Shown: positions 9,112-17,500 of the stretch, piece after piece
Layout: every line of letters starts with the position of its first letter
How positions within the stretch are numbered: position 1 is the first letter of the stretch
IMG/VR virus record: IMGVR_UViG_3300048037_000092
Coordinates: 1 to 22,906 of that record
Length of the DNA: 22,906 bases
Source of the DNA: a virus
Direction: 5' to 3' (one strand)
Program-made: the position numbers and the translations under genes
Notes under the pieces: generated by a model
Databases searched by the model: none
Seen by the model: the letters and a program-made list of their open reading frames with translations, nothing else
What the model was told of the DNA's origin: nothing

Positions 9112-12100
9112 TGTAGCCAGAACGGACACCTTTGAGAAACAAAGGGAAAAAATTAATGAGATTAGTACTCAGATTTTTACTATCTCTCAGGGTGGTAGTG
9201 ATTTATCTACAGGTATCTTAAGATTGGGTGATGGTCTCATTGGAAATCCTTCTTTAGGATTTACTAATGAAACTGCTCTTGGTTTCTTCAGACCAGTAGA
9301 AAAAACAGTAAGGTGGGTATCTTCTGGAAAAAAATTATTAGACATAGCAGAAGATGCTGTAAGATTTTATAAAAACTCGGATTTTGTTAAACAAGAATTA
9401 ATTCAATCTGGATTAACATTCACTTCTACTGGAACTGGATATGAAGGAGGAGCATATACAAATATAGATTTAGTTGGTGGTACTGGAACTGGTGGTACAA
9501 TAGATCTTGTCGTAACAGGATTTACTGGAACTACTACAAATACAGGAGCTGGTTATCTACCTGGTGCATATACATCTATTCCTCTTATTGTTAACACTGG
9601 ATCTGGATCAGGTGCAGTTGCTGATATTACAGTTGATGGATTACAAGGAGATATTACTAACGCTGGTAATGGTTACAAACCAGGCAATTACACTGCAGTT
9701 CCATTAACTGGAGGTACTGGGTCAAGTGCTACTGCTGATATAGAAATACAAGGTGGGACAACTGGAACTGGTAGTATTACAACACCAGGATCTAGTTATG
9801 AGAATGGAACTTATGAAGATATTACAGTCTACAACCAAGCAGCACAAACATTTGTTGTAACTGTAACTGGTTCTGGTCCTTATCAATATGTAATTGATGG
9901 TTCATCTCAACCAACACTAACACTTAATAAAGGAAATACATACAAGTTTGATTTATCAGATTCTAGTAATGCAACTCATGTTTTTAACATTACAAATGCT
10001 ACAGGAAATTTAGATCCTACTGAATATTATTTTGTAAAAGTAGGAAATGATGGAAGTGCTGGTGCTTTTGGATATCTTGTAGTAAAACCATCTGCATCAA
10101 CAGCAATCACATATGAATGTACCTCTCATGCTGGTATGGGAGGTAATTTTACCTTAGCAACAGGAGGTACTGGTTTATATGGAGTTGGTTTTGCAGCAGA
10201 TTTCACAGTTGCTGGTGGTGCTATAACTGCATTTACTCTTAAGGATGGATTCTCAAGTCCAGTCGATTACAACACAAATGATGTATTAGAAGTATCTCCA
10301 CTTATATTTGGATTTAACGGTACTGGTAGTGGTTTTACATATACAATTACTGGATTAGCATACACTGGAACAATATTTAATGTGAATGTTATAGATATAG
10401 GTTCTGGTTATGTTTTTGGAGATCCTTTATCAGCATCAGATTCAAATTTAGGTGGTGCTGGTGGTGCTAACTTTTTATACACAGTTAATACATATCCTCA
10501 AATCATTACAGATGAAAAGATTACATTTTCTGATAAAGGAACTGGTTATGCTGCTGGAGAAATACTTTCTTTACCTGGTACTACAACAGGTGTTAATGCA
10601 ACTTTAAATGGTCAGGTTACCGACATTACTGCTACTCTTGGAACTGGAACATCAGTAACAGTTTCTGATACTACTGGAATTGTTGCAGGAATGGTAATTT
10701 CTGTACAAGCTGGTGGTGTTGGTTCATTCCCATTTTCTCCTGATACCACGGTTGTTAATGTTATTAACGCAACCACTATTGTTGTAAGTCAAGCACCAGA
10801 TGCTGCTGGTGCTGCTACATTAGACTTTAATAGTCCTAATCCTGCAACTGATATTGTTTTGAGTAGTGTAGTGGGTATTGTACCTAACTCAGTTGTTACA
10901 AAAACTGGAGGAACAGGAGTTTTAGCAGCAGACACAACAGTTAATAGTATTTCAGCAGACACTAATACAATAACACTGAATAACCCTGCAACGACTGCAG
11001 GACCAGTAACTTTAACATTTACACCTCCTTACGGATCTCCTACCACTGATTTTGCCTATACTATAAATGCAGTTGGTGTTGTTGAAAGTTTTTTAGTAAA
11101 CAATGCAGGATTGTCTTATAGTGTAGGTGATACTCTTAGTGTTTCACCATTTGATATAGTTCAACCAACAACTTTTTTAGTTACTTCTGTTCAAATAACT
11201 AGAATTGATATTACAGGAACCGTAGCAACATCAGCATTTCAAGTTGGAGACACTATAACATCAACTGGCGGTGGTTTTGGTGGATCTGAAACTGTTAATG
11301 TTTTACAAGTTTTTTCTACTGGTTCTACTATTGATTACATTATCGTAGAATCTTCATCTTTAACTGCTGGCGATGCATTTGATAATGACAGAACATCTAC
11401 AGGATATACTGCTAATACAGTAGACAATGAAGGTAGATTTAAAATTGGTGGTGATTTTCCTGTAAATCAAACAATTTACTCAGGAGACACTTATATCTTT
11501 GACATTTCCGATTCTTCAATGAGTGGAAAAGGATTCAAATTATCTGCATACAGAGATGGTATACATTCTCCATCAAAGATAAGTACAAGTTCATCTTTTA
11601 CAGATGGAAGTGCTGTTGTAACAATGGCATCTACAACAGGAATACTTGTTGGGATGGACATTACAATTACAGATTTTACATCTACTGTTGTAGTACCAGC
11701 CGATACTACAGTTCAATCTATTGATGGTGCTGGTCAAATTACTTTAACCAACGCTGTTACTAATTCTGGAAATGGGGTTGCTACAGATTTTGTTGGAAAA
11801 GAATTTACAGATGGTATTGAGTCATCTTCAACACAGGTAAAATTAAAAGTAACTGATACAACTCCAACTTTATACATTTATGGTACAGAAGAAAATGCTG
11901 GAGGATTTGATAATGATGAGTGGACATTAACATCAAATACAAATAATCCAAGAGTATTTGGTAGTGGATTCTTGATAACTGTTGATAGTATCTCTAGTTC
12001 ATCAGTTATAACCTCTAATTTAGCAACTGGTGCTTTTGGGGCAACAACTTTGACTGCTACAGATGTAAATGCCACAAACTTAACACTTGGAACAAACGGA

Positions 12101-13969
12101 GTTGTAACTGCACCCACAGTTAATGCTACTGCTATTACAGCAGAAACTATCACATCTGCTGCTGGATTAGCAATTTCTGCTACTAGCGGTGTAAACTTTT
12201 TATCTGATGTTACATTTGTTGATTCAAATGTAGCAACTCAAATATTAATAGAAAAACAAACTGGAAAAATTACTGCTAAAGGTGATATAAAAACTGAAGC
12301 TTCATTTAACAGTAATGATGCTCTTACAATTAGTAATAATACGATTGCAAGTGCAGCAAACACAAACATAGTGTTAGCACCATCTACAGGATCTACAGTC
12401 ACAATCACTTCCACTGGATCACTTGTCATTCCTGCAGGAGATAATGCAAATAGACCGACTGATGCTGCAAAAGGAAAAGCAGACGGTGCTATCAGATATA
12501 ATACTCAAACATTACAATACGAGGGTTATAGTGGTAGTTCTTCATCATGGTCTTCTCTAGGTGGTGTAAGAGACTTAGATGGAAACACTTATATGTTGGC
12601 AGAAGAAACTATAGGTGCTAACGATAACAACTTATGGTTTATTAACGATAACGTCAATACATTAAGAGTATCACCTTTCCATCTTGAATTTGTAAATATG
12701 AAAAAGATACGTTCCGTAAACGTATCTGCTCCTGCATATGTAAATTGGAATGCTAATACTCCTGTAACTGTAGGTCAATATTTAAAATGGAAGAATAATT
12801 TATACGAAGTAACAGGTGCTGGTACTACTGCTACAAGTGGTAGTGAACCAACACATACAAGTGGTGCATTAGTAAATGGTACTGCAACATTAACATATTC
12901 ACAAATAGCAGTTGCACCTCTCACATTTGAGGATATTGAAGAATTAAGAATAGGTCCTACAGGAGGTTTGCCATTAGTTATTAATGGTGATTTAAGATTA
13001 GCAACTAATATTCTTTCTACTGATATTAATGATTTAGTATTACAACCTAATACTGGTAAAAAAGTAAATATTAATTCTGTTACATCTCTTGTAGTTCCTA
13101 ATGGAACAACTGCTCAAAGAGGAACTGCAGAACAAGGTTCTGTTAGATTCAACACAACTGATAGTTTATTTGAAGGATATGATGGGTCTAACTGGGGATC
13201 TCTTGGTGGAGTTAAAGACGTAGATCAGAACACATATATTATTCCAGAATTATCTGCTGGATCAAACGAAAATATATTATACTTCTATAACGATGGAGCT
13301 AATTCATTACAGTTAACTAAAACTGCATTAGATTTCTATGCTGTAGATACAATCAGATCTCAAACAAGTAATCAATTTGAGATTACTGCAAACTTAATGA
13401 CATTCAATAATGCAGATACTACGTTTGATAATACAGCAGCAGATAAGACCTTCCTACATACTTCAAAACAGTATTTTGATCTTGGTGTTTCTACAGGTGT
13501 ATATGTAGATCCTATTCTTAGATTAGATGATCAGGGTGATGTATATTTGAATACTGGTTTTGGAACTGGAAATTATAATGGAGTTAAGGTCTTTGATGGA
13601 GATCTAAAAGAGTTTGAATTAGCTGATATTAAAATTCTATCTGAAGTTATAACACTTATAAAAGGTTCTTCTAACAGTGGAGGATCTAATATTTACACTA
13701 CTTCTACTGCAAAAGGAGCAAAAGTAGTTGTTGTCGCAGAAGACATTGTAACAAATGAAAAAGAATTTATTGAGTTTGGTGTCACAGATGATGGAACAGA
13801 TGTGTTCCACACTGAATATGGCAACTTAAGGACTGATTATCAATTAATTGTTCCTACATTTGAATACACTGCTACTAATGAAGCAAGGTTAAATATAACA
13901 TTAGGAGCAAATGTTCCTGCTACTAACTCAGTGAAAATTACTTTCTCATCAACAATTACTAAGAAATAA
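9098..13969 (+). CDS. Modular fibre-like virion protein with cupredoxin-like domains, 1623 residues
   Basis: A Gly/Thr/Ser/Asn-rich beta-modular protein, probably a baseplate-attached fibre. Residues 1-100 form a helical/mixed N-terminal domain (MPAISVARTDTFEKQREKI), probably the anchor. Residues 110-240 hold four GxGY repeats about 38-41 residues apart. Residues 250-353 look like a cupredoxin fold, with His294, Cys341, His344 and Met347 as candidate copper ligands. GxGY-type and 'TTGI..GM' beta modules follow (about 508-641). Residues 778-946 resemble a second cupredoxin without ligands, interrupted at about 829-900 by another 'TTGI' module. Residues about 1108-1420 contain a duplicated 'RYNT...EGY...W.SLGGV.D.D.NTY' module, with a carbohydrate-binding-like insert near 1214-1272. 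The gene overlaps the small coiled-coil gene by 14 bases; a weak AGAGAG lies upstream of ATG 9098. It ends two bases before the next gene. Function is inferred from architecture. Confidence 0.75.
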   Translation: MPAISVARTDTFEKQREKINEISTQIFTISQGGSDLSTGILRLGDGLIGNPSLGFTNETALGFFRPVEKTVRWVSSGKKLLDIAEDAVRFYKNSDFVKQELIQSGLTFTSTGTGYEGGAYTNIDLVGGTGTGGTIDLVVTGFTGTTTNTGAGYLPGAYTSIPLIVNTGSGSGAVADITVDGLQGDITNAGNGYKPGNYTAVPLTGGTGSSATADIEIQGGTTGTGSITTPGSSYENGTYEDITVYNQAAQTFVVTVTGSGPYQYVIDGSSQPTLTLNKGNTYKFDLSDSSNATHVFNITNATGNLDPTEYYFVKVGNDGSAGAFGYLVVKPSASTAITYECTSHAGMGGNFTLATGGTGLYGVGFAADFTVAGGAITAFTLKDGFSSPVDYNTNDVLEVSPLIFGFNGTGSGFTYTITGLAYTGTIFNVNVIDIGSGYVFGDPLSASDSNLGGAGGANFLYTVNTYPQIITDEKITFSDKGTGYAAGEILSLPGTTTGVNATLNGQVTDITATLGTGTSVTVSDTTGIVAGMVISVQAGGVGSFPFSPDTTVVNVINATTIVVSQAPDAAGAATLDFNSPNPATDIVLSSVVGIVPNSVVTKTGGTGVLAADTTVNSISADTNTITLNNPATTAGPVTLTFTPPYGSPTTDFAYTINAVGVVESFLVNNAGLSYSVGDTLSVSPFDIVQPTTFLVTSVQITRIDITGTVATSAFQVGDTITSTGGGFGGSETVNVLQVFSTGSTIDYIIVESSSLTAGDAFDNDRTSTGYTANTVDNEGRFKIGGDFPVNQTIYSGDTYIFDISDSSMSGKGFKLSAYRDGIHSPSKISTSSSFTDGSAVVTMASTTGILVGMDITITDFTSTVVVPADTTVQSIDGAGQITLTNAVTNSGNGVATDFVGKEFTDGIESSSTQVKLKVTDTTPTLYIYGTEENAGGFDNDEWTLTSNTNNPRVFGSGFLITVDSISSSSVITSNLATGAFGATTLTATDVNATNLTLGTNGVVTAPTVNATAITAETITSAAGLAISATSGVNFLSDVTFVDSNVATQILIEKQTGKITAKGDIKTEASFNSNDALTISNNTIASAANTNIVLAPSTGSTVTITSTGSLVIPAGDNANRPTDAAKGKADGAIRYNTQTLQYEGYSGSSSSWSSLGGVRDLDGNTYMLAEETIGANDNNLWFINDNVNTLRVSPFHLEFVNMKKIRSVNVSAPAYVNWNANTPVTVGQYLKWKNNLYEVTGAGTTATSGSEPTHTSGALVNGTATLTYSQIAVAPLTFEDIEELRIGPTGGLPLVINGDLRLATNILSTDINDLVLQPNTGKKVNINSVTSLVVPNGTTAQRGTAEQGSVRFNTTDSLFEGYDGSNWGSLGGVKDVDQNTYIIPELSAGSNENILYFYNDGANSLQLTKTALDFYAVDTIRSQTSNQFEITANLMTFNNADTTFDNTAADKTFLHTSKQYFDLGVSTGVYVDPILRLDDQGDVYLNTGFGTGNYNGVKVFDGDLKEFELADIKILSEVITLIKGSSNSGGSNIYTTSTAKGAKVVVVAEDIVTNEKEFIEFGVTDDGTDVFHTEYGNLRTDYQLIVPTFEYTATNEARLNITLGANVPATNSVKITFSSTITKK
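9428..9838 (+). repeat. Four tandem GxGY protein repeats
   Basis: Within the 1623-residue protein the motif GTGYEGGAYTNIDL recurs as GAGYLPGAYTSIPL, GNGYKPGNYTAVPL and GSSYENGTYEDITV. The G-Y pairs start at bases 9437, 9551, 9671 and 9794, giving periods of 38, 40 and 41 residues. Each of the first three is followed by a GGTGTGG-like turn and a strand such as ADITV. Likely small beta repeats forming a rod or decorating a shaft. Confidence 0.7.
9845..10156 (+). other. Cupredoxin-like (type-1 copper) domain within the 1623-residue protein
   Basis: Residues 250-353 start with TFVVTVTGSG, then YVIDGSSQPTLTLNKGNTYK, FDLSDSSNATHVF and, at the end, YECTSHAGMGGNFTL. Candidate ligands are His294 (codon at 9977), Cys341 (10118), His344 (10127) and Met347 (10136). 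The C-x2-H-x2-M spacing equals that of amicyanin, and the His-to-Cys separation of 47 residues equals that of plastocyanin. The fold is inferred. Copper binding is not shown: phage versions may be structural only. Confidence 0.6.
10631..11020 (+). repeat. Two tandem 'TTGIvaGM' beta modules
   Basis: Copy 1 (about 10631-10828) has SVTVSDTTGIVAGM, then DTTVVNVINATTIVVSQAP and ATLDF. Copy 2 (about 10841-11020) has DIVLSSVVGIVPNSV, then DTTVNSISADTNTITLNNPA and VTLTF. The shared order is strand, GI turn, DTTV, strand with I/T-rich edge, P/A turn and a final TLxF strand. A third copy sits at about 11588-11790. Confidence 0.65.
11435..11932 (+). other. Degenerate second cupredoxin-like domain with an inserted beta module
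   Basis: Residues about 780-945 begin RFKIGGDFPVNQTIYSGDTY, then IFDISDSSMSGKGFKL. This parallels the first copy's YVIDGSSQPTLTLNKGNTYK and FDLSDSSNATHVF. The last strand reads PTLYIYGTEENAGG where copy 1 has ITYECTSHAGMGG, so Cys and both His are absent. Between the halves (about 11588-11790) is SAVVTMASTTGILVGM, then ADTTVQSIDGAGQITLTNAV: a third copy of the 'TTGI..GM' module inserted into the domain. Confidence 0.5.
12419..13360 (+). repeat. Internal duplication in the fibre-like protein
   Basis: Copy 1 (12419-12718) contains SLVIPAGDNANRPTDAAKG, IRYNTQTLQYEGY, WSSLGGVRDLDGNTYM and LWFINDNVNTLRV. Copy 2 (13085-13360) contains SLVVPNGTTAQRGTAEQG, VRFNTTDSLFEGYDGSNWGS, LGGVKDVDQNTYI and LYFYNDGANSLQL. 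The copies are clearly homologous but diverged. A carbohydrate-binding-like stretch (about 12737-12913) lies between them. Confidence 0.75.
12737..12913 (+). other. Carbohydrate-binding-like module in the fibre-like protein
   Basis: YVNWNANTPVTVGQYLKWKN, then NLYEVTGAGTTATSGSEPTH, TSGALVNGTATLTY. The pattern 'W..nt.v..G.y....NlYeV..aGTTg...PtHtsG...nGta.l.Y' is common in phage fibres and recalls the compact CBM5/12 (chitin-binding type) layout with aromatic residues. A related stretch is at about 15110-15265 in the giant downstream protein. Ligand binding is inference. Confidence 0.45.
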
Positions 13970-13971
13970 AA

Positions 13972-14472
13972 ATGGCAACTACTATAGATAAATTTGATTC
14001 TGCTGGTGGTTTTTCTATTGCTAGAACCTCAGTCATTGATGAACTTAGAAATGGTAAAGATTTCAACACACTTGAAATTAAAAATTCACAATACACAGAC
14101 AGCAATACAACAACATATATTTTGAGAGGTGTAAATACAGCATCTCTAGCATTAGACGCTGTAGGAACACAAATTCCTATTGTTAATAATACTATGAATT
14201 TTGTCACGGCTCACATCATTGCAGTTAATGACGCTGGAGTTGTTTTTACAAACAAACTAGAGACAGCAGTCTATTGTGATGGTAGTGGAAACGTCTCTGT
14301 CATGTCTACAATGGAAACAGTTATAAAGGATGACATTCCCTCAGGTCAAACTTGGTCAATTGTTCCAGTTGGTGCTACAAATAGATTTTCTTACTCAACA
14401 GTTAGAGCTGGTACTACTGCCACAATCAAATGGGCAGCATCTACCAGAGTTACTAGTCTAGCTTGGGTTTGA
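13972..14472 (+). CDS. Putative virion structural protein, 166 residues
   Basis: I do not recognise a named family. It starts MATTIDKFDSAGGFSIARTS, whose FSIARTSVIDE part echoes the ISVARTDTFEK start of the preceding protein. The rest alternates short beta strands with polar turns (for example IPIVNNTMNFVTAHIIAVND and AVYCDGSGNVSVMSTMETVI) and ends with a strand-rich tail, TTATIKWAASTRVTSLAWV. There is one cysteine, no signal peptide, no membrane segment and no catalytic motif. It begins two bases after the preceding stop without a visible Shine-Dalgarno, so it is probably translationally coupled and co-transcribed with the fibre-like protein. It could be a small capping or adaptor protein of the fibre. 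The candidate promoter a few bases after its stop suggests it is the last gene of its transcription unit. Confidence 0.7.
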   Translation: MATTIDKFDSAGGFSIARTSVIDELRNGKDFNTLEIKNSQYTDSNTTTYILRGVNTASLALDAVGTQIPIVNNTMNFVTAHIIAVNDAGVVFTNKLETAVYCDGSGNVSVMSTMETVIKDDIPSGQTWSIVPVGATNRFSYSTVRAGTTATIKWAASTRVTSLAWV

Positions 14473-14477
14473 TGATG

Positions 14478-14484
14478 CTAAATA
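14478..14484 (+). promoter_or_regulatory. Candidate phage late promoter (CTAAATA)
   Basis: GATGCTAAATATAACTG lies just after the stop of the 166-residue gene. The core GCTAAATA is identical to that at 748-755, and the ATG follows 40 bases downstream (37 bases in the other case). The element resembles the T4-type late promoter and would drive the giant gene at 14525. Confidence 0.55.
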
Positions 14485-14507
14485 TAACTGAGGATAATAC
14501 AGGTTCT

Positions 14508-14512
14508 GGGAG
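14508..14512 (+). promoter_or_regulatory. Ribosome binding site of the giant structural gene
   Basis: GGGAG lies 12 bases before the ATG at 14525, which is longer than the usual 5-9 bases. I still chose this ATG because the N-terminus MAIHINSDKEKF is plausible and I see no better-placed ATG. Confidence 0.45.
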
Positions 14513-14524
14513 TTAAACTGCAAC

Positions 14525-17500
14525 ATGGCAATTCATATTAATTCCGATAAAGAAAAGTTTAGGGCGGGTTCGCCCCAACTTATCGGTGACAATGAACTTA
14601 CCGTTAGAGGTGGGACTGGTGCGAGCGAAAAAGAAATTTTAAGAACGCAACTAGATTCAAGTACAGGATTACCCCGTGTTGGTATAAACAGAACGGGTCA
14701 GAGAGTTAATGAGGTAAAAATATTATCTGGTGGATCTGGGTATGTATCTGCACCAACAGTAACAATCGCTGCACCAGCTGGTGGAGGAGGAGTTCAAGCA
14801 CAAGGTTCTGCTTTTATCTTCAACGGTCAAGTTGTTTCTGTTGCTATTAATGAACCAGGTACTGGATACTCACAAGCACCCCTAGTTACTTTATCAGGTG
14901 GTGGTGGTGCTGGTGCTTCTGTAGAATCAGTTCTTGATACTGTAGATTACGAACTTGATATTAACGGTGCGATTAGAACCTCTACTTCTATTATTTCTGA
15001 TACTGCGAGAATTCTAAACCTTGATATTGATAACTTTGTTACTCCAAACGCAGCATTTAGAGCACCATCCTTAAAAACTTTTGCGAATAATTCTGGAACT
15101 TTATGGTCCAGTAATATAATTTTACAAGAGAATGCATACAGATATTTCGGACAAAATGTATACCAAGCATTAAATTCTGGTCAAACAGGAAGTAGTGCCC
15201 CTGTACATACAGATGGTATTGCGGTAAACGGTGAAGTACAATTTAAACATATTGGTTTCCGTGTTGTAGATAGTAATGCATATGGTTATTCAACAACACC
15301 AAATTCTGGAGAGTTTCCAAGATCTATTACACCTTTACTTGGTGACAGATCAGACAAAATTGCAACTACAGAATACGTCCTTAACCTAGCAACAAACGAC
15401 GTTGGTGGTCGTATCTATGTTTCGCAGCAGATTGGTTCTGACCTTAACGATGGTCGTTCTGCTGTAAACCCAGTAAGAAGTATTAAGAAGGCAGCACAAT
15501 TAGCATGGTCAACACCTGGTGTTAAAGAAACACTTATTGTATCTGGTGGAGATTATGTAGAAGATAACCCAATTTCACTACCTCCTGATGCGTCAGTTGT
15601 TGGAGATAACCTTCGTCTTGTTATTGTTCGTCCTGCTAATCCACAGAAACATATCTTTAAGTTTGGTGATAAAAACTATGTGATTGGTGTTACCTATAGA
15701 GATAAGATTGATTCTAATGGTGATCCAGTTGCGACTTGGGATTTTGCTATGGTCTTTGACGATAAGCAAAGAGTATTAGTTGATGCAGATGCAAATGGTG
15801 ATGCTGGAACTACTTGGCCGATAGGACATCAGGTATTTGGTCCTGATCAATTTAGAGTTGGTTTCCAAAACAATACTGGTTTATCTACTCTTGTTTCTTC
15901 TTTACAAGTTGTTGGTGTTAACACTGGTGCGAGAGCAACTATTATCAATGTTAATTTTACTACAACTACAGGTGCAAGTGCTTACATAGATGGTACGATT
16001 GATATTAAACTAGATAGTGGTTCTTTTGTTGAAGGTGAACAATTTAATTACGTTACATCAGTTCAAACTGGTGCTCAACAATCATTAACATCAACAGGTA
16101 CAACTGCTGCTAATAAAATTACATATAGTACAGATCCTTCATCTGTAATTCCTCCATCAACATATGTTTATCTTTCAGATGTTGGAAACGCAACATTTAC
16201 TCCTTCTGCTGGTTACTATCAAGTTTCATTAATAGCACCTAATGATGCTAACAATCCTACATTATGGGAAGTAACTTTTGTTCCTCTTTTAGGTGCTACT
16301 GGTTGGACTACTGTTGCAGCTGCAACGATAGAAACATTTCTTGGAAATGCTCAGGTAGAAACATTAAACTCAAGTTCTCTTAAGTCAATTAGAGCTGAGG
16401 GTGAAGTTGTATCTGTTGACGACGATTATACTACATCATTACCTATTTCTAGAATTGATTTCTCATTACAAGGAGATGCAAGTATTACTCAAGGTGGTTT
16501 CCAAAACTCACAATTTGGTAATGCAGAAGATTTAGGTGGTATTGTATTCTATACAAACGCATTGGTTGGTAGAAATAATACACACGATTTTAAAGAAGGT
16601 CAAGAAATTCTAATTGAAGGTCTCTCAACAGGATCTCCAGACTTATCAATGTTAAATGGTAGGCAAAGAATTTATAAAGTATTGGAAGATGCTGATGGTC
16701 GTTGCAGAAGATTTGTAATTCCTAAAAAATTACCAGCAATAACAAGTGCAAACTACGATCCTGGTCAATTTGCTATCGTAAAATCGGCAACAAAGTCAAT
16801 TACTCTTTCACTTTTAAACTCTCCAAATACTTTCCCATTAAGTTCACCAGTAGAAAGAAGATATCAGGATGCTTGTGTCTTTATTAGGAATAATAGAGAG
16901 TTTATTGCTGAAGAAGTTCTTGGCAGAATTAATACTCAATTTGGAAGATTTTACTATTCTGTTTATGATATTGGTTCTGGTGGTGGAAATGATTTTAAAA
17001 TATTTGTAGGTCTTGCATCACAAATTCACACATACGTATCTGGTGGTACAGTAACATTTAATGGAAATACAGTTGCTGTAACAGACTTTGTTTATGATAA
17101 TACTGTTACTGGTAATGCAACTGTAACAGTTGCTTCTCCTATAGCAGGACTAGCAGAAGATTCTACAATTAAATTAGAAGGTTTATTATTATCTTGTGAT
17201 GCGGGACAAAAGACTTATCCTGCATTCAGTGCTTATAGTGCACCAGGTGATGATGGTGATTCACAATGTAAACAAGATGTTATTCATTTTTTAAATGCTC
17301 TTGTAAGAGATTTAGAATTTGGAACAAACTTCAACATTATTGATGGTGCTAAAAAATATATTGTTGGTGAAAAAATAACATATATTGATGACGAGATTAT
17401 AGAGAATGTTCGTGCTATTGAATATGCTAGACAGTTAGCAATTTTGGCAATGAGAAATTGGAGAACTGAAAATGGAACTCCTAGCGATCCAATTTATACA

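Noticed and set aside
11878-12429. Two antisense hydrophobic frames resembling membrane proteins
   Set aside because: They are reverse complements of Thr/Asn/Ala-rich fibre sequence, which gives artificial Val/Ile/Leu runs.
14473-14524. Terminator or small RNA in the second gap
   Set aside because: No stable stem or T-run seen; the gap is explained by the promoter-like element and GGGAG.
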